DNA of 33,127 nt from Candidatus Omnitrophota bacterium (GCA_015233165.1 JADFYF010000018.1:1-33127); one strand, 5' to 3'. Shown: positions 1 through 9,455, numbered from the stretch's first letter. The notes: a model not told the origin generated them from the letters alone. Program-made: numbers and translations.

Positions 1-234
1 GGCGGTTGCAAGAATTGTCGTATGACGGGTTATTGGGGACGCCAGGCGATTTGTGAAATACTCATTCTCTCAGATGAGATTCGTTCGATGGTTATGAGAC
101 GGGTTTCAGGGGCTGATATTAAACAAATGGTTATGACGGCTCTGAAAGATATTTTCCAAACCGTCCATGCCTTGGGTTTAAAAACATTCACGCCAGCCAA
201 ATGGGCTGAAGTGAAGTCACAATATGGATTTTAG
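1..234 (+). CDS. GspE/PilB-family secretion or pilus ATPase, C-terminal end (partial)
   Basis: This is the last 77 codons of a gene that begins before the window; the frame is open from base 1. It encodes the end of a hexameric type II secretion / type IV pilus assembly ATPase, which works on the cytoplasmic face of the inner membrane. What shows this is the second half of the family's zinc tetracysteine motif (CKNC at residues 3-6 of the fragment) followed directly by GYWGRQAICEIL, close to the family's C-x-x-C...GYxGRxxIxE signature. The remainder, with DIKQMVMTALKD and a C-terminal helix, also fits. The Walker motifs lie outside the window, so PilB, GspE or a paralogue cannot be told apart. 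An 80-bp palindromic repeat starts 8 bases after the stop. Confidence 0.85.
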   Translation, partial: GGCKNCRMTGYWGRQAICEILILSDEIRSMVMRRVSGADIKQMVMTALKDIFQTVHALGLKTFTPAKWAEVKSQYGF

Positions 235-241
235 ATGATAT

Positions 242-321
242 TGTCATCCCCGAATGCTTTTGTCGGGGATCCAGGGTTAGCTAAACTTCTAGGTTCCCGA
301 CTAAAACATTCGGGAACGACA
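242..321. repeat. 80-bp palindromic (MITE/REP-like) repeat, copy A
   Basis: An 80-base element starts TGTCATCCCCGAATG and ends CATTCGGGAACGACA. These ends are imperfect inverted repeats (13 of 15 positions match). Inside are two smaller hairpins, CCCCGA/TCGGGG near the left end and CCCGA/TCGGG near the right end. A second copy of the same length and architecture lies at 13439-13518 inside a coding gene. The element fills most of the gap between the ATPase gene and the glutaredoxin gene and stops about 10 bases before the latter's ribosome binding site. It encodes nothing itself and could be a non-autonomous mobile element. The left hairpin lacks a following T-run, so a terminator role is not supported. 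Confidence 0.85.
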
Positions 322-342
322 TAAGAACAGAAAGGGATCAAA

Positions 343-654
343 ATGTTAACACCCCAATTACGTCAAACCATCGAGAACGATATCAAGAACAACAAGATTG
401 TGATCTATATGAAGGGAACCCTGGATACTCCTATGTGCGGATTTTCTGCCAAAGCTATCCAAATCTTACAATCCTATAATCTTCCCATCAAAGACCATAA
501 TGTCTTTGCTTCCGAAGACATTCGTCAAGGCATCAAAGAATTCACCAATTGGCCCACCCTACCTCAGATTTTTATCAATGGGGAATTCATCGGCGGCTGC
601 GACATCGTCGTTGAGATGCATGATAATGGCGAATTAGCTCAAATGCTCAAGTAA
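343..654 (+). CDS. grxD: Monothiol CGFS glutaredoxin (Grx4/GrxD family)
   Basis: A 103-residue monothiol glutaredoxin, the usual length for the bacterial Grx4 class. These cytosolic proteins bind a bridging [2Fe-2S] cluster with glutathione and pass clusters to apoproteins. The CGFS active site is at residues 32-35, followed by the expected WPTLPQIFINGEFIGGCDI glutathione-binding segment near residues 70-90. An AAAGGG ribosome binding site 6-7 bases before the ATG supports the start. The gene runs toward mrp, and their 3' ends overlap by 21 bases, so two iron-sulfur trafficking proteins are encoded tail to tail. Family identification is firm; the exact client proteins cannot be seen. Confidence 0.95.
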   Translation: MLTPQLRQTIENDIKNNKIVIYMKGTLDTPMCGFSAKAIQILQSYNLPIKDHNVFASEDIRQGIKEFTNWPTLPQIFINGEFIGGCDIVVEMHDNGELAQMLK

Positions 655-1653
655 ACTATACGGAAAGATTCCCGACGAGTGACCATCGTTCCAATTAATG
701 CCGACGGCATAATTTCCTAACGGAGTGATTTCTTTCGGGGCAATATCCAAACGCACCTTGGCAGGATTTAGAACTTTCTGCCCTGTCATTTCATTCACAC
801 AGACGGCGCATTGGCAGGCTAAGCGCACCTGTCGATTATCCAAAACAATCTTTCTTCCATCCTTATAACTTAACACAATACTTTTTTCATCAAAACTCAC
901 CTGAGGAACCCCATCCTTTTCCTTGCCTTGATCGTCGATGGCAACTAATAAAGCGTCGGCTACGCTGGACATGTACTTGCCCAGACTAAGACCAGGAAGA
1001 AGGGGAATCTCCCCTAAAATCTTTGTCCCAAAACGCTTCTGAAGACTTTGTCGAGCCCCAAAGATCTCATGTTTCTTAGAGCAAGAATCACAAACAAAAT
1101 ACGCCATGTTCTCAACAACGCCTAGAATGGGCACCTTGACTTTCTCAAACATCAGGATCCCTCTAGCGACGTCGACGAGCGATAATGTCTGAGGAGTCGT
1201 GACGATCACAGCCCCTGTTAAACGAATAGACTGCGTAATCGTCAATTGAATATCTCCCGTACCCGGGGGCATATCAATGATCAGGTAATCAAGCACTCCC
1301 CAATCCGTTTGAAGAAGTAACTGTTGGATGTAACTAGCCACAATCGGTCCACGCATCACCGCAGGGGCATCGCCAAGAAGAAAACCAAAAGACATCAATT
1401 TTAAGCCTTCCGCTTCCACCGGAACAGCCATTTTAAATTCATTAATAAAAACATCGGCCGAAGAAAGATTAAAAAGCGTCGGAAGAGATGGGCCGTGAAT
1501 ATCCGCATCCAATAATCCTACCTTAAGCCCTTTAGCGGATAAGGAGCGGGCTAAACCTACGGCAATCGTCGACTTACCAACCCCGCCCTTGCAGGAGGAT
1601 ACAGCGACGACGTTCTTAACTTTTGATAAACCAAATGGATTTGTGGAACTCAT
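634..1653 (-). CDS. mrp: Mrp/ApbC/NBP35-type Fe-S carrier ATPase with C-terminal DUF971 domain
   Basis: A 339-residue cytosolic P-loop ATPase of the Mrp family, which assembles or carries iron-sulfur clusters. The deviant Walker A motif CKGGVGKST is at residues 21-29, the LLDADIHGPS switch at 47-56 and IIDMPPGTGD at 125-134. The cluster-bridging CxxC pair is C188 and C191, followed by HEIFG. From about residue 255 the chain continues into a DUF971 (GBBH-like) domain with its RLACQCAVCVNEMTG motif, a domain often found fused to or beside Mrp. The start follows an AAGAAGTGAG ribosome binding site. It is the last gene of the cydA-cydB-mrp run, 17 bases after cydB, so it is probably cotranscribed with the oxidase. 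Its 3' end overlaps the convergent glutaredoxin gene. Confidence 0.93.
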   Translation of the reverse strand: MSSTNPFGLSKVKNVVAVSSCKGGVGKSTIAVGLARSLSAKGLKVGLLDADIHGPSLPTLFNLSSADVFINEFKMAVPVEAEGLKLMSFGFLLGDAPAVMRGPIVASYIQQLLLQTDWGVLDYLIIDMPPGTGDIQLTITQSIRLTGAVIVTTPQTLSLVDVARGILMFEKVKVPILGVVENMAYFVCDSCSKKHEIFGARQSLQKRFGTKILGEIPLLPGLSLGKYMSSVADALLVAIDDQGKEKDGVPQVSFDEKSIVLSYKDGRKIVLDNRQVRLACQCAVCVNEMTGQKVLNPAKVRLDIAPKEITPLGNYAVGINWNDGHSSGIFPYSLLEHLS

Positions 1654-1670
1654 AATCTCACTTCTTTCTA

Positions 1671-2687
1671 TTAATAACTGTGATTGTCAAGCTTAACCTT
1701 ACCCCTGAAAATCCAATAAATGCTAATGGTGTAGGCTAAGACAACAGGCATGCCGATTAAAGCAATCGTGAACATCGTTTGCAGCGTCTTGATGGACGAA
1801 GAGGCATTATAAATGGTTAAACTATTTTCAGGAAGAGGATTCGATAAGACCATGTTAGGAAAAATACCGGCCCCAAACAAGAACATAAAAAGAACAATAG
1901 CGACCGACGAGGAAAGAAACGCCAGAAAATCCCGTTTGTGATAAATCTCCCTGGGAATATTCGCAATCACCAGAAGTTTGACAACAGGAATTAAAAATAA
2001 AATGGGATACGCTTTGAGATGTTCCACCATTTTAGGAACGTAAAGCATCGTCACCATGGTCAGAAGAACATACATGATCATAAAGAAAATGATACAGTTC
2101 TTAACCCATCCCCTGGCTTTATCATGAAGTTCCCCTTGTGTCTTCATGACCACATAAATAGCGCCGTGCATCATACAGACAGAAAGAACCATCACTCCTG
2201 TTAACAAGGCATAAGGATGAAGAAGCCCAAAAAAGGTTCCCTGAAATTCTTTATCAGCCCCCAATGGAATTCCCCAGATTAAATTACCGATGACAACGCC
2301 AAATAAGAATGCCGATAAGATGCTTGCCACTGAAAAAGCAACATCCCACGATTGACGCCAGACGGCAGAAGCCTGTTTGCTTCTAAATTCGATCGCCACA
2401 GCCCTAAAAATTAAGGCAAAAATCAATAAGAAAACAGCGAGATAAAATCCTGATGCCAGCGTCGCATAGACATCCGGAAAAGCGGCAAACAAGGCACCCC
2501 CTCCCGTCACTAACCACACTTCATTTCCATCCCAGACGGGACCAATAGAGTTAATCATCAGCCGGCGCTCCTGATCTCCTTTAGCAAAAAGATGCAAGGC
2601 CCCCACGCCTAAATCAAAACCATCAAGAATGGCGTAACCGGCTAATAAAACTCCCACCAAAATAAACCAGATTAAATGTAGATCCAT
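1671..2687 (-). CDS. cydB: Cytochrome bd-type quinol oxidase subunit II (CydB)
   Basis: A 338-residue multi-pass membrane protein that pairs with CydA to form cytochrome bd, a high-affinity terminal oxidase reducing oxygen to water with electrons from quinol. The family's N-terminal signature is clear: residues 1-30 contain GYAILDGFDLGVG, followed by NSIGPVWDGNEVWLVTGGGA near residues 46-65 and FYLAVFLLIFALIFR near 81-95. About eight hydrophobic segments are visible and the length is close to the usual range. The gene starts 12 bases after cydA. No small CydX-type subunit fits in the 12- and 17-base gaps around it. Confidence 0.95.
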   Translation of the reverse strand: MDLHLIWFILVGVLLAGYAILDGFDLGVGALHLFAKGDQERRLMINSIGPVWDGNEVWLVTGGGALFAAFPDVYATLASGFYLAVFLLIFALIFRAVAIEFRSKQASAVWRQSWDVAFSVASILSAFLFGVVIGNLIWGIPLGADKEFQGTFFGLLHPYALLTGVMVLSVCMMHGAIYVVMKTQGELHDKARGWVKNCIIFFMIMYVLLTMVTMLYVPKMVEHLKAYPILFLIPVVKLLVIANIPREIYHKRDFLAFLSSSVAIVLFMFLFGAGIFPNMVLSNPLPENSLTIYNASSSIKTLQTMFTIALIGMPVVLAYTISIYWIFRGKVKLDNHSY

Positions 2688-2699
2688 AGTCCCCTGTTG

Positions 2700-4052
2700 C
2701 TAGGCCCGATGCATTTGAGTATCGATATCATGCTCAAATCCTTCCGGCCCATGTTTAATCTTCTGATCCAATAAAAATATAAACAGTACAAATAACAATG
2801 TATAAATTAAAGTAAACATAATCAACGACGTCAGCACGGCATTCGCCTGCACCGATTTAGATAAAGCTTCTGATGTTCTAAGAAGTCCATACACAATCCA
2901 TGGCTGTCGACCAACTTCTGCGGTGATCCAGCCTAATTGATTAGCCAATTGAGGTAAAAGAACAGCCGGAACCAAAAGCTTCAAAAACCAAGTCGATTCA
3001 AATAAACGCTTTTGCCAAAGAAGAATAACCGCGGTAAAGACTAAGAACATACACACTATTCCAATTATAATCATCCCATGATACGACTGAAAAACAATGG
3101 CAACAGGGGGCCTATCTTCTTTCTTAAATGATTCCAACCCTTGGACTGGTTTATTAAAATCACCGGTAGTCAAATAACTGAGCATTCCTTTAATTTTTAG
3201 CCCATTAACCTCAGACTTGTTATCATCGACGATACCCAAAATATAAAAATCCGCTGGAGCCTGCGCCGCGTAATGACCTTCCATGGCCGCTAACTTAGCC
3301 GGCTGACGCTTGGCAACCCCCTCTGCACTAATCCGTCCTGTTATCATTTGACCTAGGCAAGCAATGACCGCCATCGCTAAGGCCACCTTCATGGACGCCT
3401 TGGCAAATGCGATATGCTTCTTCTTTAATAAATAAAAAGCGCTGATACTTAAAACCATAAACGCGGCTGTTTCCCAGGCTCCTGACAAGACATGGGCTAG
3501 TCTTTCCATCGACGAAGGATTAAAAACCATCGCCCAGAAATCTGTAATTTCAGCCCGGACATGGGAGCCTTGAGTGACAATATGATATCCTGCTGGAGTC
3601 TGCATCCAGGAACCAGCGACCACAATCCATACCGCACTAAAATGAGCGCCCAAACACACCAACATCGTCGAAATCCAATGCATCCTAGGACTGACCTTAT
3701 CCCAGCCGAAAAGTAATATCGCCAAGAATCCTGATTCTAAAAAGAACGCAAACACCCCTTCTGCGGCTAAAGCACTGCCGAAAATATCTCCGACATAACG
3801 AGAATAGGTCGCCCAATTGGTTCCAAATTCAAATTCCATCACAATACCTGTTGCGACGCCTATCGCAAAGATGAGTCCAAAAATCTTCACCCAGAATTTA
3901 GTCATCTGATGATACAGAGGATTCTTGGTAAAAATAGACATGGACTCCATGATAACCAAGACCATCCCCAAACCGATACTCAAGGGTGGATAGATATAAT
4001 GAAACATGACGGTGAGGGCAAATTGAATACGGGAGAGAAGTAAAATATCCAT
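2700..4052 (-). CDS. cydA: Cytochrome bd-type quinol oxidase subunit I (CydA), short Q-loop type
   Basis: A 450-residue inner-membrane haem-bearing subunit of cytochrome bd. Candidate haem ligands by comparison with the E. coli enzyme are H18 (in MFHYIYPPLS), H187 (in ERLAHVLSG) and M327 (in SYHGMII). The conserved acidic residues E98 and E106 lie in AEGVFAFFLES. The quinol-loop motif KRQPAKLAAMEGHY (about 248-261) and GRQPWIVYG near 390 are present. At 450 residues it is shorter than the E. coli protein (about 520), as expected for the short Q-loop class. It is the first gene of cydA-cydB-mrp. A near-consensus promoter ends so close to the ATG that the transcript may be leaderless or nearly so. 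Confidence 0.95.
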   Translation of the reverse strand: MDILLLSRIQFALTVMFHYIYPPLSIGLGMVLVIMESMSIFTKNPLYHQMTKFWVKIFGLIFAIGVATGIVMEFEFGTNWATYSRYVGDIFGSALAAEGVFAFFLESGFLAILLFGWDKVSPRMHWISTMLVCLGAHFSAVWIVVAGSWMQTPAGYHIVTQGSHVRAEITDFWAMVFNPSSMERLAHVLSGAWETAAFMVLSISAFYLLKKKHIAFAKASMKVALAMAVIACLGQMITGRISAEGVAKRQPAKLAAMEGHYAAQAPADFYILGIVDDNKSEVNGLKIKGMLSYLTTGDFNKPVQGLESFKKEDRPPVAIVFQSYHGMIIIGIVCMFLVFTAVILLWQKRLFESTWFLKLLVPAVLLPQLANQLGWITAEVGRQPWIVYGLLRTSEALSKSVQANAVLTSLIMFTLIYTLLFVLFIFLLDQKIKHGPEGFEHDIDTQMHRA

Positions 4053-4060
4053 AGGTGCCT

Positions 4061-4089
4061 ATAATAGACAAAGGCTCTCTCCTTGTCAA
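4061..4089 (-). promoter_or_regulatory. Sigma70-type promoter of cydA-cydB-mrp
   Basis: On the minus strand TTGACA (4084-4089, perfect -35) is followed by a 17-base spacer and TATTAT (4061-4066, 5 of 6 to the -10 consensus). Only 8 bases separate the -10 box from the cydA ATG at 4052. The expected transcription start therefore falls 0-4 bases before the start codon. AGGCACC lies in that short gap but would be mostly absent from the mRNA. Boxes and spacing are seen in the sequence; activity is inferred. Confidence 0.72.
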
Positions 4090-4181
4090 TTTCCATAACA
4101 AATAGTTGGGACACAATTATTCATACTTATCTGACGGAAGAAATGTTTGACAAGTCCTCTGATTTCTCTTACTCTTGGTCG

Positions 4182-7100
4182 ATGAAATATACCCCTGCCA
4201 ACGACATTTTACTGAAGATTCTGAAGGAACGGATCCTTATCCTCGATGGGGCGATGGGAACCATGATTCAGAAACATAAACTCACCGAAGCTCAATACCG
4301 TGGCGAACGTTTTAAGAACTGGGATAGCGATATCAAAGGCAACAACGACCTTCTATCTCTGACCCAACCTCAGATCATCGAAGAAATTCACAGCCAATAT
4401 TTAGCGGCCGGTGCTGATATCGTCGAGACTAATACCTTTAACAGCAACAGCATCAGCATGGCGGATTATAAGATGGAACACTTGGTCTATGAGCTTAACG
4501 TCGCCTCTGCCCGAGTCGCTAAGAAAGCGGCTGAGAAATTGACCAAAGAAAATCCAAGTAAACCGCGGTTCGTTGCCGGAGCAATTGGACCGACGACGCG
4601 CACCACCTCCATCTCTCCTGATGTGAATAATCCAGCCTTTCGTGGCGTCAGCTTTGATCAACTGGTAGAAGCCTACACAGAACAACTACGAGGACTCATC
4701 GACGGTGGTGTGGATATTTTATTGATTGAAACGATCTTCGATACCCTTAATGCCAAGGCTGCTATTTATGCGATTGAAACATACAGCGATAAGATCGGCT
4801 ACAAATTACCTCTGATTATCTCCGGAACGATTACGGACGCCAGCGGACGCACCTTGTCAGGACAAACAACGGAAGCCTTCTGGATCTCCGTCAAACATGC
4901 CAAACCTATTGCCATCGGACTTAACTGCGCCTTAGGTCCCAGGGACATGAGACAATATATTGCAGAACTCTCCCGCGTCGCTGATACCCATATTAGCTGC
5001 TACTCCAATGCCGGACTTCCCAATGCCTTTGGGGAATATGATTTAGAAGCCAGGGAGATGGCCGATATTATTAAAGAATTTGCCACCAGCGGCCTGTTGA
5101 ATATCTTAGGAGGCTGCTGTGGAACAACACCTGCTCACATCAAGGCGATGGCGGATGCGGTCAAGGATATTGCTCCTCGGATTGTGCCTAACATCACGCC
5201 TCACAGCTCCTTCTCTGGATTAGAACCCTTGATTGTCCGCGAGGATAGCAACTTTATTAACGTCGGTGAACGCACCAACGTGACAGGTTCCAAACAATTT
5301 GCTCGTCTGATTATTGCCGGAAAACTTGATGATGCCTTAGTCGTGGCCCGTCAACAGGTGGACAACGGCGCCCAGATGATTGATATCAACATGGATGAGG
5401 CGATGCTCAACTCTCAGGAAGCGATGACCACCTTCCTCAACCTAATCGCCTCTGAGCCTGATATTTCCAAGATCCCTATCATGATCGACTCCTCGAAGTG
5501 GTCGGTGATTGAAGCAGGACTGAAATGCGTCCAAGGCAAGTCCGTCGTAAACTCAATCAGCCTCAAAGAAGGGGAAGCTCCTTTTCGAGAACAAGCCAAG
5601 AAGGTTCTTTACTATGGAGCTGCTGCCGTGGTCATGGCCTTTGATGAAAAGGGTCAGGCGGATACCGTTGAAAAGCGCGTCAGCATTTGCAAACGCGCGT
5701 ATAAGATTCTCGTCGAAGACATTGGCTTTGCGCCGGAAGATATTATCTTTGATCCTAACATCTTTGCGATTGCCACCGGCATTGAAGAGCACAACAACTA
5801 TGCGAAGGATTTCTTTGAAGCCACGCGTCTGATTAAAGCCGCCTGTCCTGGCTGTTTAATTTCTGGAGGTGTCTCCAACGTCTCCTTCTCCTTTCGTGGC
5901 AATGATCCTGTGCGCGAAGCGATGCACTCTGCCTTTCTCTATCACGCCATCAAGGAAGGCATGAGCATGGGAATTGTCAATGCGGGGATGATTACCGTCT
6001 ACGATCAGATCCCCAAGAACTTTCTGGAAATCATTGAAGATGTTCTTCTGAATCGTCGTGAAGACGCTACTGAGCGCCTGATTAAATTTGCAGAAACCGT
6101 CAAATCCGGTGGCGAAAAAGTTCAGGAAGACCTCGCCTGGAGAAAACTTCCCGTCGGAGAACGTCTTTCCTATGCCCTGGTTAAAGGGATTGTCGAATTT
6201 ATTGATGTTGACACCGAAGAGGCTAGACAAAACACCACCCGTCCACTCGATGTGATCGAAGGTCCTTTGATGAACGGGATGAACGTCGTCGGAGATCTCT
6301 TTGGCGCCGGTAAAATGTTTCTGCCTCAGGTTGTCAAAAGCGCTCGCGTGATGAAGAAAGCTGTTGCGTACCTGACTCCCTTTATCGAACAGGAAAAGAA
6401 TAAAAGCGACATGAAGGTGGCCGGAACCGTGGTGATGGCTACCGTCAAAGGCGACGTCCATGATATTGGTAAAAATATCGTCGGAGTTGTTCTGGCCTGT
6501 AATGGTTTTAAGATCATTGATCTAGGCGTCATGGTGCCCTGTCAGAAAATTCTTGATGAAGCCAAGGCTCATCATGCCGATATGATTGGTCTGTCTGGTT
6601 TAATTACCCCGTCGTTAGACGAGATGGTCTATGTCGCTTCTGAAATGGAACGTCAGGGACTTACCCTTCCTCTGTTGATTGGCGGGGCAACCACTTCCCC
6701 GGCTCATACCGCTGTTAAGGTTGAACCTGCTTACAAACAAGGACCTGTTATTCACAGCAAGGATGCTTCTAAGGCCGTCGGTGTTTGCCGATCCCTCACA
6801 GATCCTCAGCTAAAACAGGGCTTAATTGATAAAACCAAGGAAGATTATAAAAACTTACGCATTGAACACGAAAGCCGTCAGTCCGCCAAATCCTTTGTCC
6901 CTCTTGAAAAAGCTCGTCAGAAATCCTTAATCACTGACTGGACGAAGACGGTTATTACTAAACCTTCCTTCCTGGGACTTAAAACCTTTAACGATTTTGA
7001 CCTCAACGAAATCCGTCAATACATCGACTGGTCCCCCTTCTTTATCACCTGGGAGCTCGGCGGTAAATTCCCTCAAATTCTTAAAGATCCTCTCTTGGGG

Positions 7101-7868
7101 GCTGAAGCGACGCGTGTCTATAACGATGCCAATACCATGCTCGATGACATCATTGCCAAGAAAATGCTGAAAGCCAACGCCGTTATCGGATTCTTCCCTG
7201 CGAACAGCGTCGGTGATGATATTGAACTATATACGGATGATACTCGAAAGACTATTCTGGATACCTTTTACAACCTGCGCCAACAGATCATCGTCAACGA
7301 CAATCAACCCCTTTTGTCCCATGCCGATTACATCGCTCCTCGATCTTCCGGAGTCAAAGACTACATCGGAACCTTTGCCGTCACCACCGGCATCGGCCTT
7401 GATGAAATGGTCAAACGTTACGAAGAGGATTTCGATGATTATAAAAGTATTATGGCTAAGGCTATCGCTGATCGTCTAGCCGAAGCCTTTACCGAACTAC
7501 TTCACGAGAAGGTCCGTAAAGAACTGTGGGGTTATGCCGCTGACGAGAAATCCACTATGGAGAATTTGATTCTGGGGAAATATCGTGGTATCCGTCCGGC
7601 ACCAGGTTACCCTGCATGTCCAGACCATACCGAAAAAGCAACCTTATTTAAACTATTAAACGCCACTCAAAATACCGGCATTACTCTAACTGAAAGCTTT
7701 GCCATGCTCCCTACCGCCGCTGTCTGCGGCATGTACTTTGCCCACCCTCAGTCCAAATACTTTGCCATCGGCAAAATCAACAAAGATCAAACCATCGACT
7801 ACGCCCATCGCAAGAACATGCCACTACCTCTCGTCGAAAAATGGCTGGGACCTAATCTGGGTTATTAA
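4182..7868 (+). CDS. metH: Cobalamin-dependent methionine synthase (MetH)
   Basis: A cytosolic four-module enzyme that moves the methyl group of 5-methyltetrahydrofolate through cobalamin to homocysteine, making methionine. Homology to E. coli MetH runs end to end. The homocysteine module has [10 protein letters not shown] at its start and zinc cysteines in GLNCALG and GGCCGTT. The folate (pterin-binding) module has [13 protein letters not shown]. The cobalamin cap is followed by the B12-binding motif DVHDIGKN with its ligand histidine. The reactivation module has [17 protein letters not shown] near the C terminus. The frame is open from a TTG at 4083, with an ATG at 4143. The ATG at 4182 is preferred because it gives 1228 residues (E. 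coli 1227) and starts just before homology, although no good ribosome binding site precedes it; a GGAAG lies only 2 bases before 4143. The stop shares TTAA with the convergent abiEii stop. Confidence 0.95.
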   Translation: MKYTPANDILLKILKERILILDGAMGTMIQKHKLTEAQYRGERFKNWDSDIKGNNDLLSLTQPQIIEEIHSQYLAAGADIVETNTFNSNSISMADYKMEHLVYELNVASARVAKKAAEKLTKENPSKPRFVAGAIGPTTRTTSISPDVNNPAFRGVSFDQLVEAYTEQLRGLIDGGVDILLIETIFDTLNAKAAIYAIETYSDKIGYKLPLIISGTITDASGRTLSGQTTEAFWISVKHAKPIAIGLNCALGPRDMRQYIAELSRVADTHISCYSNAGLPNAFGEYDLEAREMADIIKEFATSGLLNILGGCCGTTPAHIKAMADAVKDIAPRIVPNITPHSSFSGLEPLIVREDSNFINVGERTNVTGSKQFARLIIAGKLDDALVVARQQVDNGAQMIDINMDEAMLNSQEAMTTFLNLIASEPDISKIPIMIDSSKWSVIEAGLKCVQGKSVVNSISLKEGEAPFREQAKKVLYYGAAAVVMAFDEKGQADTVEKRVSICKRAYKILVEDIGFAPEDIIFDPNIFAIATGIEEHNNYAKDFFEATRLIKAACPGCLISGGVSNVSFSFRGNDPVREAMHSAFLYHAIKEGMSMGIVNAGMITVYDQIPKNFLEIIEDVLLNRREDATERLIKFAETVKSGGEKVQEDLAWRKLPVGERLSYALVKGIVEFIDVDTEEARQNTTRPLDVIEGPLMNGMNVVGDLFGAGKMFLPQVVKSARVMKKAVAYLTPFIEQEKNKSDMKVAGTVVMATVKGDVHDIGKNIVGVVLACNGFKIIDLGVMVPCQKILDEAKAHHADMIGLSGLITPSLDEMVYVASEMERQGLTLPLLIGGATTSPAHTAVKVEPAYKQGPVIHSKDASKAVGVCRSLTDPQLKQGLIDKTKEDYKNLRIEHESRQSAKSFVPLEKARQKSLITDWTKTVITKPSFLGLKTFNDFDLNEIRQYIDWSPFFITWELGGKFPQILKDPLLGAEATRVYNDANTMLDDIIAKKMLKANAVIGFFPANSVGDDIELYTDDTRKTILDTFYNLRQQIIVNDNQPLLSHADYIAPRSSGVKDYIGTFAVTTGIGLDEMVKRYEEDFDDYKSIMAKAIADRLAEAFTELLHEKVRKELWGYAADEKSTMENLILGKYRGIRPAPGYPACPDHTEKATLFKLLNATQNTGITLTESFAMLPTAAVCGMYFAHPQSKYFAIGKINKDQTIDYAHRKNMPLPLVEKWLGPNLGY

Positions 7869-8794
7869 TTCTTCACACCAGCCTTCCATGGACCAGGAGC
7901 TTGCCACTGGTCATGAAAAACTATTCCTGCCTTTACAGCCTCAACTGGTCCCCTAAGAAAACCTTCAATCTCCTTGGCCACAACCACCAGTTTCTCAGGC
8001 GCGTGTTCAATACCACTCTTCTTTAAAAAGGCTTTCCATAACGTCTGACGATCGGATTTTTCATCATAAATCTCATCGACCAATAACCGTTGCCCCTGAG
8101 GCAATTCAATCTTTCTATGCTCGAAAGTTCTCTTGAGCGCCTCTGTAAGATTAGGTCCTTTAAAATAAAACTGACGCATCAAAAGCCATACATCATAGAA
8201 ATCCTTCATTCTGCTGTTTAATGCACCTAACTGCACCATTGCTTCGAATTTCTCGCTCACAACAGTCTCAGGAGCATACCCCTTAATTCTCGGCGCCGGA
8301 AAATCAAGGATAACAGGATAAGTGAGCATCTTTGGGCTTGGATAAACAGTGTCGCCAAAACCAAAATCGATCTGCATGGGAATCTGTGACTTTCCCAAAA
8401 AGGAAACAAACTTCACCCTCACTCCTTCATAATCTGCATCTTCCTTAATCTTGGTCCCAATAACAGAGGTGGGATCAAAACGCAGTCCATCAAGAGTCAC
8501 ATCAACAGCACAAACATCTTTAACGACCTTCTCGATAGCAGAGATTTGATTACTGTAATGGGCCAAAAGATCAATATCGAGCGTAGTCCTTCTCTCGCTC
8601 ACTTTCCACGCAGTAAACAAGAGCGCGCCTTTTAAGACAAAATCATCGGCAAAAATAGCCTTGCTTAAACGATAAAGGAACCTCTCCATGGCATAGGTCC
8701 GCAATATTTGCAAGAATGGAATATTAAGTTCTTTTCTTTTATTATCCAGCTTGGCGCGGACAGACCCTTCAATATTTTTGATCTCTTTCTTCAT
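7865..8794 (-). CDS. abiEii: AbiEii/AbiGii-family nucleotidyltransferase toxin
   Basis: A 309-residue toxin of the AbiE toxin-antitoxin and phage-exclusion family. Characterised relatives are nucleotidyltransferases that stop growth, some by adding nucleotides to tRNA 3' ends. The fold's motifs are visible: VLKGALLF (residues 53-60, with K55-G56), the metal-binding DxD in [12 protein letters not shown] (D73 and D75), the third acidic residue in QIDFGFGD (D143) and the C-terminal motif [10 protein letters not shown] (194-203). The start overlaps the antitoxin stop by four bases (ATGA), showing translational coupling. The stop codon abuts that of metH. The active-site residues look complete, so the toxin is probably functional. 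Confidence 0.88.
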   Translation of the reverse strand: MKKEIKNIEGSVRAKLDNKRKELNIPFLQILRTYAMERFLYRLSKAIFADDFVLKGALLFTAWKVSERRTTLDIDLLAHYSNQISAIEKVVKDVCAVDVTLDGLRFDPTSVIGTKIKEDADYEGVRVKFVSFLGKSQIPMQIDFGFGDTVYPSPKMLTYPVILDFPAPRIKGYAPETVVSEKFEAMVQLGALNSRMKDFYDVWLLMRQFYFKGPNLTEALKRTFEHRKIELPQGQRLLVDEIYDEKSDRQTLWKAFLKKSGIEHAPEKLVVVAKEIEGFLRGPVEAVKAGIVFHDQWQAPGPWKAGVKN

Positions 8795-9393
8795 ATCAAT
8801 GTTTCTAAAATTGGTTTTATAATATTGGTTACCCGGCAGATTGATGCATACTTCATGATCTCCCGATGATCCACCTTCTTCTGCTCCAAAGCGTTTTTAA
8901 GAGCCGATCTAGCTATATTCATTCCTATCTGATTTCGAAATTTGAAACAATCAGCGATGGTCTTGGCAAGACTGTAAATCTTTATTTTTTGTCCATCGAT
9001 ATCATGTTCTTCCATCCCCTGTTTCCATGTCAACCTCGAAAAGTAATACAGCTTCAGAGGAAGTTTGTCCGTAACCTTATCCCGATAACCTTTAGTAACA
9101 GCAATATCTATCTGTCGAGGAATCTCATCGGTCACTTCATAAAATGAAAGAGCTGTGATCAGACAAATAACCCCATTAGGAACAACAATGGATGCCGTAA
9201 CAAGGTCAGGATGGGCAAAATCAAGGGTTCCAGCAAGACCATAGACGCCATGGCGAACCCGATCAATAAGTCCGGATTTAAGCGCTGAATAAATGACTGC
9301 TTTATAAAAGCCGCCCTTGATAAGTTCACCAGAACTTGCAAAGCCGCCGTTCTTTTTTATGAATTCGATAATTTGATCTTGTTTTGTCTGCAT
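8791..9393 (-). CDS. abiEi: AbiEi-family antitoxin / transcriptional repressor
   Basis: A 200-residue antitoxin of the AbiE pair. Family members have an N-terminal winged-helix DNA-binding domain that represses the operon and a C-terminal domain needed for antitoxicity. Here residues 1-50 include DQIIEFIKKNGGFASSGELI and RHGVYGLAG, matching the winged-helix start. The body contains YSLAKTIADCFKFRNQIG, a typical AbiEi segment. The frame is open to a TTG at 9411, but the ATG at 9393 is preferred because an AGGT ribosome binding site lies 9 bases before it, inside the longer frame. The gene is first in the operon and overlaps abiEii by four bases. An inverted repeat between promoter and start is a candidate binding site for its own product. 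Confidence 0.85.
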   Translation of the reverse strand: MQTKQDQIIEFIKKNGGFASSGELIKGGFYKAVIYSALKSGLIDRVRHGVYGLAGTLDFAHPDLVTASIVVPNGVICLITALSFYEVTDEIPRQIDIAVTKGYRDKVTDKLPLKLYYFSRLTWKQGMEEHDIDGQKIKIYSLAKTIADCFKFRNQIGMNIARSALKNALEQKKVDHREIMKYASICRVTNIIKPILETLI

Positions 9394-9409
9394 ACTATAT
9401 TTACCTATC

Positions 9410-9455
9410 AACTAATAGTTAGTAATAAGTATATGCTAAAAGGTAAATAATACAA
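9410..9455 (-). promoter_or_regulatory. Candidate promoter and operator of abiEi-abiEii
   Basis: On the minus strand TTGTAT (9450-9455) and TATACT (9428-9433) are 16 bases apart and could be -35 and -10 boxes; the -35 matches poorly (3 of 6). Between the -10 and the start codon lies an inverted repeat, AACTA-T-TAGTT (9410-9420). AbiEi proteins are known to bind inverted repeats in their own promoters, so this is a reasonable operator candidate, but arms of five AT-rich bases can occur by chance. Confidence 0.35.

Noticed and set aside
1654-2699. A CydX-like small subunit near cydB
   Set aside because: The gaps of 12 and 17 bases around cydB cannot hold one, and no short hydrophobic frame with a ribosome binding site was found in the operon.
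4060-4065. Plus-strand TATAAT as a metH -10 box
   Set aside because: No -35-like sequence lies at 16-18 bases upstream; the same bases serve better as the minus-strand -10 of the cyd promoter.
4053-4142. Cobalamin or SAM riboswitch before metH
   Set aside because: Only about 90-130 bases are available, no B12-box or S-box features were recognised, and no terminator-like hairpin follows.
4083-4181. A longer metH beginning at TTG 4083 or ATG 4143
   Set aside because: The added 13-33 residues have no match in MetH, 4083 lies on the cyd promoter, and the ATG at 4182 gives the family length. The weak GGAAG before 4143 is too close to its start codon. The choice between 4143 and 4182 is not settled.
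5856-6461. 201-codon minus-strand frame inside metH
   Set aside because: It lies wholly antisense to a well-conserved catalytic region; its composition is that expected from reading MetH codons backward and it matches no family I know.
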